A stretch of 64,000 nucleotides of DNA from Ectobacillus panaciterrae DSM 19096 (GCF_000430785.1 NZ_AUMR01000038.1:1-64000); one strand, 5' to 3'. Shown: positions 46,541 through 62,456, numbered from the stretch's first letter. The notes: generated by a model not told the origin, from the sequence alone. Program-made: numbers and translations.

Positions 46541-46790
46541 CTGTCCAGCTCCATCGGCTATATACAACTGAATAAAAAAACCGTCTTTTTATAGTGGGAA
46601 AGAGCATCCGGCGGAGCATAGAAGCGGTCAACCCCTTTTCCTGCCCCATACAAGGGTAAGAGAGAGAAAGCGAGTGCAGGATCAGGATGCCTTTTGTTCT
46701 GTATAGCAGTTCCTATGTCGAAATTACAAATCATTTATATATAGGTGCAGAACCAGAGGTTCTTCACCTGAACGAGCCGATTACGCTTTT
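46541..46790 (-). repeat. Family B repeat interrupted by a family A element
   Basis: GTCCAGCTCCATCGGCTA (46543-46560) and GGTGCAGAACCAGAGG...ACCTGAACGAGCCG (46744-46785) are the two sides of a reverse-oriented family B unit with a shortened core; family A copy 6 separates them. Confidence 0.85.
46561..46741 (+). repeat. Family A MITE-like repeat, copy 6, nested; flanked by TA
   Basis: TATACAACTGAAT...ATCATTTATATA. The rebuilt empty site is CGGCTAGGTGC, as in intact family B copies; the filled site reads CGGCTA-element-TAGGTGC, consistent with a TA target duplication (46559-46560 and 46742-46743). Internal blocks are conserved but the hairpin is altered (CCCCTTTTC / CAAGGG). Confidence 0.85.
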
Positions 46791-46801
46791 CGGCATAATA
46801 T

Positions 46802-46830
46802 TTGACGATAAGAAGATTGTTTGTTATGAT
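46802..46830 (+). promoter_or_regulatory. SigA promoter of ohrR-ohr
   Basis: TTGACG (46802-46807), 17-base spacer, TATGAT (46825-46830). Confidence 0.85.
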
Positions 46831-46835
46831 TGTGT

Positions 46836-46862
46836 CAAATTTAATTGTGCACAACTAAATTA
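46836..46862 (+). promoter_or_regulatory. OhrR operator
   Basis: AATTTAATTGTGCACAACTAAATTA is a near-perfect inverted repeat just downstream of the -10 box. It resembles the ATTTAATTGTATACAATTAAAT-type site bound by OhrR in B. subtilis. OhrR encoded next to it would repress until its Cys is oxidised by organic peroxide. Confidence 0.8.
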
Positions 46863-46879
46863 ATGAAGGATTTGTGTTT

Positions 46880-47332
46880 ATGGAGAAAAATGATGTATTG
46901 AAACTTGAAAATCAGCTTTGCTTTTCGATATATGCGTGCTCTCGAGAAATCACGCGGTTATATCGTCCGTATTTAGAAGAAATGGGTCTTACGTATCCGC
47001 AATATCTTGTGCTTCTCGTGTTGTGGGAAAAACAGCGGGGGACGGTGAAGGAGCTGGGGGAGGAGCTATTCCTTGATTCCGGCACGCTTACTCCAATGCT
47101 GAAGCGTATGGAGGCAAACGGACTGGTTCGTCGTGAGCGCTGCACAGAAGACGAACGCAAGGTATATGTGGCAATTACAGAGCAAGGCGCAGCTTTAAAA
47201 GAACAAGCATATTGCATTCCCGAGACGTTAATGTCAGAGAGCGGCGTTTCTCAAACAGAATTCGCCGATTTATTGAGGCAATGCCAGAAGCTTTTACAAA
47301 CGATTCACCATCAAAATGAAAAAGGAGACTGA
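46880..47332 (+). CDS. ohrR: Organic hydroperoxide resistance regulator OhrR (MarR family)
   Basis: The 150-residue MarR repressor has the sensing Cys at position 14 (KLENQLCFSIYACSREITR), the Tyr residues that contact it (RLYRPYLEEMGLTYPQYL) and the winged helix (LFLDSGTLTPMLKRMEANGL, RRERCTEDERKVYV). ATG 46880 follows AAGGAT; GTG 46874 is less likely. Divided from ohr by only 3 bases. Confidence 0.95.
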   Translation: MEKNDVLKLENQLCFSIYACSREITRLYRPYLEEMGLTYPQYLVLLVLWEKQRGTVKELGEELFLDSGTLTPMLKRMEANGLVRRERCTEDERKVYVAITEQGAALKEQAYCIPETLMSESGVSQTEFADLLRQCQKLLQTIHHQNEKGD

Positions 47333-47335
47333 ACT

Positions 47336-47755
47336 ATGGAGCATCTATATACTGCAACTGTGACAGCAACAGGAGGAAGAAACGGGAAGGTCGTATCTAC
47401 TGACGGCGTGATTGATTTAGATGTGAAAATGCCAAAAGCACTTGGCGGTCCAGGCGGCGACGCTACAAACCCTGAACAATTATTTGCAGCCGGCTACGCA
47501 GCATGCTTCGACAGCGCATTGAACCTTGTAGCACGTACAAAACGTGTGAAAGTCGGTACGACAGAAGTAACAGCTCATGTGTCTATCGGCAAAGGTACTG
47601 ACGGCGGTTTCCAATTGGAAGCTGTATTGGAAGTAAAGGTACCGGGCGTAACGAAAGAAGAAGCAGAACAGCTTGTGAAGGAAGCGCACCAAGTTTGTCC
47701 GTATTCTAAAGCAACAAAAGGAAACATGAATGTAGAATTAAAAGTTACAGAGTAA
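47336..47755 (+). CDS. ohrA: Organic hydroperoxide resistance protein Ohr
   Basis: The 139-residue thiol peroxidase has both catalytic Cys (GYAACFDSALNLVA and HQVCPYSKATKGN) and the Arg/Glu framework (NPEQLFAAGYA). It reduces organic hydroperoxides. AAAGGAG precedes ATG 47336. It forms an operon with ohrR. Confidence 0.97.
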   Translation: MEHLYTATVTATGGRNGKVVSTDGVIDLDVKMPKALGGPGGDATNPEQLFAAGYAACFDSALNLVARTKRVKVGTTEVTAHVSIGKGTDGGFQLEAVLEVKVPGVTKEEAEQLVKEAHQVCPYSKATKGNMNVELKVTE

Positions 47756-47763
47756 GGAGAATT

Positions 47764-47859
47764 GATGAATCTGAAATACGAAGCAATCTTTCAGCCGATT
47801 GCACTTCGTTCCGGTGCTGAACTCAGCAACCGTACTGGCTGGTTTCCTGTTATAGATTA
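47764..47859 (+). pseudogene. 5' remnant of an Old Yellow Enzyme-like NADH:flavin oxidoreductase gene
   Basis: AAGGAGAATTG leads ATG 47764, encoding MNLKYEAIFQPIALRSGAEL, the N-terminal strand typical of YqiG-type flavin oxidoreductases, then SNRTGWFPVID and a stop. Normal members have about 370 residues. Only 31 codons remain and a terminator follows, so a deletion fused the 5' end to unrelated sequence. Confidence 0.7.
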
Positions 47860-47861
47860 AT

Positions 47862-47899
47862 GAAAAGCTGTCCGCAAAAAAAACGGACAGCTTTTTTTC
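47862..47899 (+). terminator. Terminator of the ohrR-ohr unit
   Basis: AAAGCTGTCCG, A-rich loop, CGGACAGCTTT, T-run. Confidence 0.92.
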
Positions 47900-47925
47900 A
47901 CATGATAAGGCTAAGGTATTATAAT
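47897..47925 (+). promoter_or_regulatory. SigA promoter of ywlE
   Basis: TTCACA (47897-47902), 17-base spacer, TATAAT (47920-47925). Confidence 0.7.
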
Positions 47926-47997
47926 AATGAATAAAGATAGGAAAACATTATAAAGATTGAAGAGATGATAAGAGCGTAAACTAAGGAGGGAGCGCCT

Positions 47998-48438
47998 ATG
48001 AAACGTATCCTATTTGTCTGTACAGGAAACACATGCCGCAGCCCTATGGCAGAAGCGGTGTTGCGTCATTATGGGGATGGAGCTTTTGAAGTGAAATCAG
48101 CGGGTGTATTTGCAGCGGCTGGCAGCGACGCCTCAGCGCATGCAAAAAGCGCTTTGGAAGAAAAAGGAATACAGATTAATCATACGGCAGCCCAGCTGCA
48201 TGAAGAGCAGCTGGAATGGGCTGATGCCGTATTGACAATGACCGGGAGCCATAAGCAGCTCATTCTGCAATATTTTCCGAACATGCAGGAAAAGGTGTTC
48301 ACATTATATGAAGCGACTGATGACAGAAGCCGCGATATCTCGGACCCGTTTGGCGGCTCTCTTGAAGTGTATAAGGCTACGCTTAATGAAATGGAGCAAT
48401 TAATTCAGCGTTTTATAAAAAAGCATAAAAACAAATAA
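47998..48438 (+). CDS. ywlE: Protein arginine phosphatase YwlE
   Basis: The 146-residue low-molecular-weight phosphatase has the P-loop FVCTGNTCRSPMAEAVL; the Thr in CTGNTCR is the residue that gives YwlE arginine-phosphate specificity. The general acid loop is RSRDISDPFGGSLEVYK. It reverses McsB arginine phosphorylation in protein quality control. AAGGAGGGAG precedes ATG 47998. Confidence 0.95.
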   Translation: MKRILFVCTGNTCRSPMAEAVLRHYGDGAFEVKSAGVFAAAGSDASAHAKSALEEKGIQINHTAAQLHEEQLEWADAVLTMTGSHKQLILQYFPNMQEKVFTLYEATDDRSRDISDPFGGSLEVYKATLNEMEQLIQRFIKKHKNK

Positions 48439-48499
48439 TCCGAAATGTCATCTTTCGTGTATAATACAATATTGGTTAAGACAATTGGAGGGGAAACAC

Positions 48500-48943
48500 A
48501 TGAAAGTAGTAGTGGCATCTGATCATGGCGGCATGAATATTCGCAAAGAAATTATCGGCCTTTTGGAAGAAATGGGAATCGAGCATATCGACCTTGGCTG
48601 CGAGTGTGAAGCCGGTTCTGTCGATTATCCGGATTTTGCATTCCCGGCAGCAGAAATGGTTGCAAAAGGCGAAGCGGACAAAGGAATTTTAATTTGCGGG
48701 ACAGGCATCGGCATGTCTATTGCGGCCAACAAAGTAAAAGGCATTCGCTGCGCGTTGGTTCACGATACATTCAGCGCGAAAGCAACACGCGAGCATAACG
48801 ACAGCAACATGCTTGCGATGGGTGAACGCGTAATCGGACCGGGCCTGGCAAGAGACATTGCACGTATTTGGTTAATGGCAGAGTATGAAGGCGGACGCCA
48901 CGAAAATCGCGTAGGCAAAATTAAGACATACGAAGCAGAATGA
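48500..48943 (+). CDS. rpiB: Ribose-5-phosphate isomerase B
   Basis: The 147-residue isomerase has VVVASDHGGMNIRKEI, the active Cys in GILICGTGIGMSIAANK and HDTFSAKATREHNDSNMLAMG. It interconverts ribose 5-phosphate and ribulose 5-phosphate. ATG 48500 is well spaced from GGAGGGG; an earlier in-frame start is rejected. Confidence 0.97.
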   Translation: MKVVVASDHGGMNIRKEIIGLLEEMGIEHIDLGCECEAGSVDYPDFAFPAAEMVAKGEADKGILICGTGIGMSIAANKVKGIRCALVHDTFSAKATREHNDSNMLAMGERVIGPGLARDIARIWLMAEYEGGRHENRVGKIKTYEAE

Positions 48944-49043
48944 TCCCATTCTTTTTAGAAAAAACGAGTATAATTCTTATTTCAATGCCTGAAACAAGCG
49001 TGATATAATTTGTTGAACTAACCCCGCGAAAGGAAGAATCGTG

Positions 49044-49616
49044 ATGGATGAGTTAGAACAATTAAGGGAGCAGCTACAGACGGCACTGTCAGATTTTCAG
49101 GAGCAAGCTCTTCTTAAAGAAGGAAATATTTTTGTTGTAGGCTGCAGCACAAGCGAAGTCATGGGGGCTCGAATCGGAACGTCCGGGACGATGGAAGTGG
49201 CAGAAGCCATTTTTACCGAGCTGAAACAATTTCAAGAGAAGACTGGCGTTTCTCTTGTTTTTCAATGCTGCGAGCATTTAAATCGTGCATTAGTAACAGA
49301 AAGAGAAATAGCTATGAAGCATGGCTGGGAAATTGTTTCTGTCCTTCCGGTGCGTTCAGCCGGCGGCGCTTTGCCTACGTATGCGTACTATAATATGAAA
49401 GAACCAGCGGTTGTCGAGTTCATCAAAGCAGATGCAGGCATGGACATCGGCGACACATTCATCGGCATGCATTTAAAGCACGTAGCTGTACCGGTGCGTA
49501 CGAGCGTTAAGAGAGTCGGTCAAGCGCATGTAACAATGGCAAAAACACGTCCGAAGCTCATTGGCGGCGCTCGCGCGGTATATGCTGAAAAGCAAGAATC
49601 GTTTACTTGTCAGTAG
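49044..49616 (+). CDS. ywlG: UPF0340 family protein YwlG
   Basis: The 190-residue protein matches Bacillus YwlG ([54 protein letters not shown]). Function unknown. It has conserved Cys in GCSTSE and QCCEH that could bind metal or be redox active. GTG 49041 is an alternative start one codon earlier. Position between rpiB and glyA is conserved. Confidence 0.9.
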   Translation: MDELEQLREQLQTALSDFQEQALLKEGNIFVVGCSTSEVMGARIGTSGTMEVAEAIFTELKQFQEKTGVSLVFQCCEHLNRALVTEREIAMKHGWEIVSVLPVRSAGGALPTYAYYNMKEPAVVEFIKADAGMDIGDTFIGMHLKHVAVPVRTSVKRVGQAHVTMAKTRPKLIGGARAVYAEKQESFTCQ

Positions 49617-49617
49617 G

Positions 49618-49641
49618 GGCCATCTTAGGATGGTCTTTTTT
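49618..49641 (+). terminator. ywlG terminator
   Basis: GGCCATC, TTAG loop, GATGGTC, six T residues. Confidence 0.88.
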
Positions 49642-49749
49642 GTATGTATAGTTACGACACAAGAAACCGATTTTCCCTCAATATGGAACGGATGCTGGGA
49701 AGGTCGCTTACCCCATACTAAAACATCAACTTGCAAAGGATGTGACGTA

Positions 49750-49911
49750 ATGGGCAAAACGAATCAACAAGGCGGTTCCATGAACAGATTCGGCGGCAAT
49801 GTCCGGGCCGGAAAAACGGCCTCCAGCCACCGGATGGATGAAGAGTTCGCAAGAGAGATGGAAGGGAATATGAATCGAGACCAGCTGATCAAGCAGTCGA
49901 AATCAAAATAA
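49750..49911 (+). CDS. Small basic/polar protein of unknown function
   Basis: A 53-residue reading frame (MGKTNQQGGSMNRFGGNVRA; AREMEGNMNRDQLIKQSKSK) with AAAGGAT 9 bases before ATG 49750 and a terminator-like hairpin after it. Gln/Asn/Gly/Lys-rich composition without hydrophobic segments resembles minor small acid-soluble spore proteins, but I cannot assign it to a named Ssp family. A longer in-frame reading overlaps ywlG and is rejected. Confidence 0.5.
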   Translation: MGKTNQQGGSMNRFGGNVRAGKTASSHRMDEEFAREMEGNMNRDQLIKQSKSK

Positions 49912-49925
49912 ATGGTTCAATTCAG

Positions 49926-49957
49926 ACAGCTCGCGGCAAGCCTCGGGCTGTTTTTTA
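49926..49957 (+). terminator. Terminator-like hairpin after the small protein gene
   Basis: ACAGCTCG / CGGGCTGT stem with one mismatch, followed by TTTTTT. Confidence 0.7.
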
Positions 49958-50174
49958 GATGTGTTTGGTTAATTGATGAATAAATGGGTAAAATTAGTGG
50001 GGGATTTGGCGTGATCAGCAAAGAAATTTACAGAATGAGTTCGGCAGTTCGGCTGGACGTTTTGTAAAAACAGCTATTTTGAAATAGCTTGGTGATTTTT
50101 TCTTCCAATGCAGTGCAAAGTCATGTTAGAATGAAGTTGAAAAAAACGTGAATGTTAAAATGAATTGTCGCTCT
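49958..50174 (+). other. glyA upstream gap
   Basis: No gene seen. It contains a short hairpin AGCTATTT-TG-AAATAGCT (50072-50089) followed by TTTTTT, and an extended -10-like TGTTAGAAT (50124-50132) that may belong to the glyA promoter; no good -35 box was found. Confidence 0.35.
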
Positions 50175-50230
50175 ATAATTCGTATTTTTGGTGTAAAATC
50201 CGAATTATTACAAGTTAAGCGCATAATTCG
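50175..50230 (+). promoter_or_regulatory. PurR-box-like operators of glyA
   Basis: AAATCCGAATTAT (50196-50208) fits the PurBox AWWWCCGAACWWT at 12 of 13 positions. ATAATTCGTATTT (50175-50187) is an inverted partner at 11 of 13. A third ATAATTCG lies at 50223-50230. glyA belongs to the PurR regulon in B. subtilis. Confidence 0.7.
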
Positions 50231-50251
50231 TTCAGAAAAAGGAGGATTTTC

Positions 50252-52230
<1,979 letters not shown>

Positions 52231-52233
52231 GAC

Positions 52234-52267
52234 CGAGAGAAGAAGGGGAACCCTTCTTCTTTTTTTT
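52234..52267 (+). terminator. upp terminator
   Basis: AGAAGAAGGG, GAA loop, CCCTTCTTCT, then a T-run that merges with a family A end fragment. Confidence 0.9.
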
Positions 52268-52284
52268 ATTCAGTTGTATATAAT
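52263..52284 (-). repeat. Family A end fragment
   Basis: TTTTTATTCAGTTGTATATA is the terminal 20 bases of the element in reverse orientation; the rest is gone. Confidence 0.65.
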
Positions 52285-52412
52285 TCTGCTTCCGTTCTAA
52301 CGAGCTAAGTATTGCTTGATCTGAATTAAACGTATTCCAAATGTAGCGCACCCTCTAATTTCTTCTCTACCTGCATTTCAACTCAATCAGGTTTTTTCCT
52401 TGTTTAACGAGT

Positions 52413-52452
52413 GGGAAATTATAGTCTGTTTTGATACATGAAATAATTTCCC
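52413..52452 (+). promoter_or_regulatory. 10-bp inverted repeat before the subtilase gene
   Basis: GGGAAATTAT (52413-52422) and ATAATTTCCC (52443-52452), perfect arms with a 20-base spacer, 35 bases before the start codon. It could be an operator or leader hairpin. No clear promoter seen. Confidence 0.45.
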
Positions 52453-52486
52453 GGGGAACAAGATAAAGGAATAAGGAGGAGTAGAC

Positions 52487-54667
52487 ATGATTCGTATTCT
52501 TTTGATTCTATCTTGTTTTCTGCTCGCATCAGAAGCGGAGGCCGCGACGTTTCCGGAGCATCCGTCCGCTCCGCCGCAGTATGAAAATGAATGGGAGATT
52601 GCAATTATCGAGGTGGCACCTGAGCGATTGGCTGCAATAGAAGTAGAAATCCGCAGCCGTTACCCGGGCGTTACGGTGCGTCATGTATATAAAACGGCGC
52701 TGCATGGCTTGAGCGTGAAGGGGCGCCGCAAAGAATTGCACGAGCTGCAGCGAATCCCGGGCGTTGTGCGGGTTACGCCGATTTCTACCTATAAAGCAGA
52801 TTTGGATCAAAGTGTTCCGCTGATTGGCGGAGATACGGTGCGCGGTTATTATGACCGGAGCGGAAACCGACTGACAGGAAGAGGAATCAAAGTCGGAATC
52901 ATCGATACGGGTATCGATTATGAGCATCCTGATTTGCGACGCAATTATAAAGGCGGCTATGATACGGTGGACGGCGACCATGACCCGATGGAGTCCAGAA
53001 GTGTAGGACCGACGCTGCACGGTTCGCACGTCGCCGGTATTATCGGGGCGAACGGGAAGCTTCGAGGCGTCGCACCGGATGCGGAAATCATTGCGTACCG
53101 CGCGCTTGGCCCCAGCGGTGTGGGTTCCACTGAAACGGTGCTTGCGGCAATTGAAAAAGCAATAGAAGACAAGGTGGATGTTCTGAATTTATCTCTTGGA
53201 AACGAGGTGAACGGTCCGGATTGGCCGACAAGCACTGCATTGAATAAAGCAGTCGAGCACGGAATCATAGCAGTCACCGCTTCCGGCAACTCTGGTCCTG
53301 GTGTCTGGACGGTGGGCTCTCCCGGCACGGCTTCAAAAGCGATTGCGGTCGGAGCCTCCTCTCCGCTTATGCGCGTTCCTTATGTACAAATAGCAGGAAG
53401 AGAGCTGCGCCTTGATATGATGGAGGGATCGCCGGCATGGAGCTTGTCCCGCGCCGCGGAGTGGGTGTATGCGGGTCTTGGGAAGCAAGCGGATATGAAG
53501 AATGTAAGCGGCAAGGTCGTGCTTGTGGAAAGGGGAGCCCTTACCTTTTCTCAGAAGGTGCAACATGCACAGAAGGCTGGCGCAGCCGCCGTAATCATTT
53601 TTAATAATATGAAGGGCTATTTCCAAGGAGCTGTGGAGGGCGTAACCATTCCGGTTGCCGTTTTGTCGGGAAGGGATGGGAAATGGCTGAAAGTGCAAAC
53701 GGAAACATTCCTTCGCACAACGTTCCGGAAAGAACAGGACCGCCTCGCTTCCTTCAGCTCGCGCGGACCAGTAACAGCTACATGGGATATTAAGCCGGAC
53801 GTCGTGGCTCCTGGCGTCAGCATTAAGAGCACAATTCCCGGCGGTTACCTATCGCTGCAGGGAACGAGCATGGCTGCGCCGCACGTAGCGGGTGCGGCAG
53901 CGCTTATGAAGCAAGCGCATCCCGAATGGAATCCTGAGCAGGTCAAGGCAGCGCTTATGAATACGGCAAAGCTTCTATATAATGAAAACGGAAGGCTGTA
54001 CACCGTTTACGAGCAGGGGGCAGGCCGCATTCAGATGGGGAAGGCGTTTAGGCCGGAAACGCTCGTATACCCTGCATCGCTCCCGTTTGGTCTTGTGGAA
54101 AAGAAAGACGGACAGTCGGTAAAGAAAATCCCTCTCGTAATCGATAACCAAAGCGATCGTGTGCAGAAATATGTTTTCCAAAGCCCGCGGCTGGCGACGG
54201 GTATACAATGGAGTCTGCCGCATACATTGTATGTAAAGCCGCATGAAAAGCAGCAGGTGAATGTGGAAATTGATATTAATCCTTCTTTTTTAAAAAGAGG
54301 ACTCTATGAAGGATATGTTACGATGCTGGGAGAGAAGGAAACGATCCGCCTTCCGTATTTATTCTTCGTGGAGGAGCCGAACTATCCGCGCATCATGGGT
54401 TTCCAATTTGCGCGGGGAGAAGGAGAAGGTATATATAAATATGAAATGTATTTGCCCGGCGGCGCCGACGAGATGGGAATCGTCCTCTATGATCCGGCAA
54501 CTTTCCGATATGTGGACTTCATTGATTATCGCCAAAATGTGACAAATGGAAAATACGAGCAAATTATATCAGTCAAACAATCCATTAAAGGAACGTATAA
54601 AGCTCTCGTATTCGTGAAAAAGGGACGGCGGGAAGACACATTCGAGACGGTGCTCACCTTTTCCTAG
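52487..54667 (+). CDS. Secreted subtilisin-like serine protease (Vpr-type)
   Basis: The 726-residue S8 protease has a signal peptide (MIRILLILSCFLLASEAEA), an I9-like propeptide (EIAIIEVAPERLAAIEVEIR), and the triad: Asp in VGIIDTGIDYEHPDL, His in LHGSHVAGIIGA, Ser in GTSMAAPHVAGAAALM. A PA domain is inserted between His and Ser (about residues 300-400), as in Vpr, and a C-terminal Fn3-like region follows. It is shorter than B. subtilis Vpr (806). AAGGAGGAG precedes ATG 52487. It interrupts the usual upp-atp adjacency. Confidence 0.93.
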   Translation: MIRILLILSCFLLASEAEAATFPEHPSAPPQYENEWEIAIIEVAPERLAAIEVEIRSRYPGVTVRHVYKTALHGLSVKGRRKELHELQRIPGVVRVTPISTYKADLDQSVPLIGGDTVRGYYDRSGNRLTGRGIKVGIIDTGIDYEHPDLRRNYKGGYDTVDGDHDPMESRSVGPTLHGSHVAGIIGANGKLRGVAPDAEIIAYRALGPSGVGSTETVLAAIEKAIEDKVDVLNLSLGNEVNGPDWPTSTALNKAVEHGIIAVTASGNSGPGVWTVGSPGTASKAIAVGASSPLMRVPYVQIAGRELRLDMMEGSPAWSLSRAAEWVYAGLGKQADMKNVSGKVVLVERGALTFSQKVQHAQKAGAAAVIIFNNMKGYFQGAVEGVTIPVAVLSGRDGKWLKVQTETFLRTTFRKEQDRLASFSSRGPVTATWDIKPDVVAPGVSIKSTIPGGYLSLQGTSMAAPHVAGAAALMKQAHPEWNPEQVKAALMNTAKLLYNENGRLYTVYEQGAGRIQMGKAFRPETLVYPASLPFGLVEKKDGQSVKKIPLVIDNQSDRVQKYVFQSPRLATGIQWSLPHTLYVKPHEKQQVNVEIDINPSFLKRGLYEGYVTMLGEKETIRLPYLFFVEEPNYPRIMGFQFARGEGEGIYKYEMYLPGGADEMGIVLYDPATFRYVDFIDYRQNVTNGKYEQIISVKQSIKGTYKALVFVKKGRREDTFETVLTFS

Positions 54668-54734
54668 GACTGCGTCCTCAATGTCGATAAATGTTGGATA
54701 TCTCTTAAATTTTTCGATTTTTTTCGATTTCTCG

Positions 54735-54764
54735 TTGACACTGTTAAACACACTATTGTATGCT
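54735..54764 (+). promoter_or_regulatory. Candidate SigA promoter of the atp operon
   Basis: TTGACA (54735-54740), 18-base spacer, TATGCT (54759-54764). TGTTAA and TTAACA (54742-54747, 54764-54769) form an inverted pair across the spacer. Confidence 0.55.
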
Positions 54765-54796
54765 TAACAATGGCGATAGATGATAGGGTTTTCAGT

Positions 54797-54874
54797 AGTA
54801 ACTTTTCATCTATTTTTTGACAAAAAAGTAACTTTTTCAGCTTTTCAAAATGATTCTCTCGAAAATAAGTTACT
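54797..54874 (+). promoter_or_regulatory. Repeated AGTAACTT motif in the atp leader
   Basis: AGTAACTT occurs at 54797-54804 and 54827-54834 (exactly 30 bp apart) and inverted as AAGTTACT at 54867-54874. A second TTGACA lies at 54817-54822. The set could be a regulator site or alternative RNA stems. Confidence 0.4.
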
Positions 54875-54933
54875 ATTATCTCATCACAATGTTTCTGCAT
54901 TAACTCCCCACACTCGTTTGGAGGGATGAACGT

Positions 54934-55157
54934 ATGCAAAAAAAACAGCGCAACCCAATGAAGGCTTATGCTTTAATGACCGGCATCCTTTCCCAGCTCG
55001 TAGGTTCCATTTTGGTCGGAATTTTCTTGGGCAAGTGGATTGACGGCAAGCTTAATACGTTTCCCTTATTTCTCATTATTGGATTATTGCTAGGTCTTGC
55101 AACAGGTACTTACGCAATGACTGTGCTTATTCAAAAATTTAACTCAGGAGATCAGCA

Positions 55158-55161
<4 letters not shown>
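54934..55161 (+). CDS. atpZ: AtpZ/AtpI-family small membrane protein
   Basis: The 75-residue protein has two membrane helices (AYALMTGILSQLVGSILVGIF and FPLFLIIGLLLGLATGTYAM). The family is found at the start of Bacillus atp operons as the extra gene atpZ and has been tied to magnesium handling and assembly. Its TGA overlaps the atpI ATG. Confidence 0.88.
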
Positions 55162-56280
<1,119 letters not shown>

Positions 56281-56310
56281 TAAATTTCAGTAAACTATAC
56301 TTTTTTCTAA

Positions 56311-56550
<240 letters not shown>

Positions 56551-56568
56551 GGAATGCTCCTTACTATA

Positions 56569-56604
56569 AATGGCGAAGATCGTTTGCAAGCCTTCTTCGC
56601 CATT
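56569..56604 (+). promoter_or_regulatory. Intercistronic hairpin after atpE
   Basis: AATGGCGAAGA pairs with TCTTCGCCATT around a 14-base loop. Without a T-run it probably protects the 3' end of atpE mRNA or attenuates transcription rather than terminating it fully. Confidence 0.6.
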
Positions 56605-56611
56605 GCTTTAT

Positions 56612-56768
56612 AAGAAAAGCGGAGCCGACTGCCCAGATGCGGAAGCAGAGGTTCTTTCCCCAGAAAGGCGTTTTTTGCCTTTTTGTGGGGAAGGTTCTCT
56701 GCAGGAGCATCTAGGAGGCGAAGCTAGACATCAAGAAAAGCGGAGCCGACTGCCGGCGAAGCTGAATA
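56612..56768 (+). repeat. Family B structured repeat, copy 8, inside the atp operon
   Basis: Unit plus partial second unit between atpE and atpF. Paired arms: AGATGC/GCATCT, CAGAG/CTCTG, CTTTCCCC/GGGGAAG. Co-directional with the operon. Confidence 0.9.
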
Positions 56769-56822
56769 CATGCCAAAAATTGAGGCTTTTTTTTGTCAAG
56801 TTGAAACTACTGAAGGGAGTGA

Positions 56823-59381
<2,559 letters not shown>

Positions 59382-59382
<1 letters not shown>

Positions 59383-59410
59383 AACAAGCGGAGCCGGGTT
59401 AGCTCCGAAG
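59382..59410 (+). repeat. Family B relic between atpA and atpG
   Basis: ACAAGCGGAGCCGGGTTAGC resembles the unit start and outer arm; the core is missing. It begins at the atpA stop codon. A hairpin AGAGAGTAGG/CCCTATTCTCT follows at 59421-59447. Confidence 0.6.
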
Positions 59411-59480
59411 TAATAAATAAAGGAGAGAGTAGGCTCGCCCTATTCTCTTCGTATGCCTACTTCCGACTAAAAGGTGGTGA

Positions 59481-60347
<867 letters not shown>

Positions 60348-60436
60348 AATACTTACTCTAGTAAAGTACATCAATTGGGTTTTTATTACGGTCGCCTCTA
60401 GGGGCTTCCTGTCAGTAAAAACGGGACCAAAAATAA

Positions 60437-61861
<1,425 letters not shown>

Positions 61862-61870
61862 CAGGTCTAG

Positions 61871-62284
<414 letters not shown>

Positions 62285-62292
62285 TTACAAAG

Positions 62293-62326
62293 CCGCAAAG
62301 GGTTTCCCTTTGCGGTTTTATTTTTA
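62293..62326 (+). terminator. atp operon terminator
   Basis: CCGCAAAGGG, TTT loop, CCCTTTGCGG, TTTTATTTTT. Confidence 0.93.
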
Positions 62327-62327
62327 G

Positions 62328-62456
62328 GGAGTATGGTATGCTCCTTCTCTCTGGTTTCTCCTTGCATGAACCACTACAAAGGTGTGAGCGCTTCTGCACG
62401 TCGCCGGATAATCTCTCCCCACTATAAAAGACGCTTTTTTATTCACTTGTATATAT
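62328..62456 (-). repeat. Family A MITE-like repeat, copy 7, truncated
   Basis: The half with CTTGCATGAACCACTACAAAGG, CTATAAAAGACG and TTATTCACTTGTATATA is present in reverse orientation; about 55 bases of the other end are missing, cut next to the atp terminator. Confidence 0.85.
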
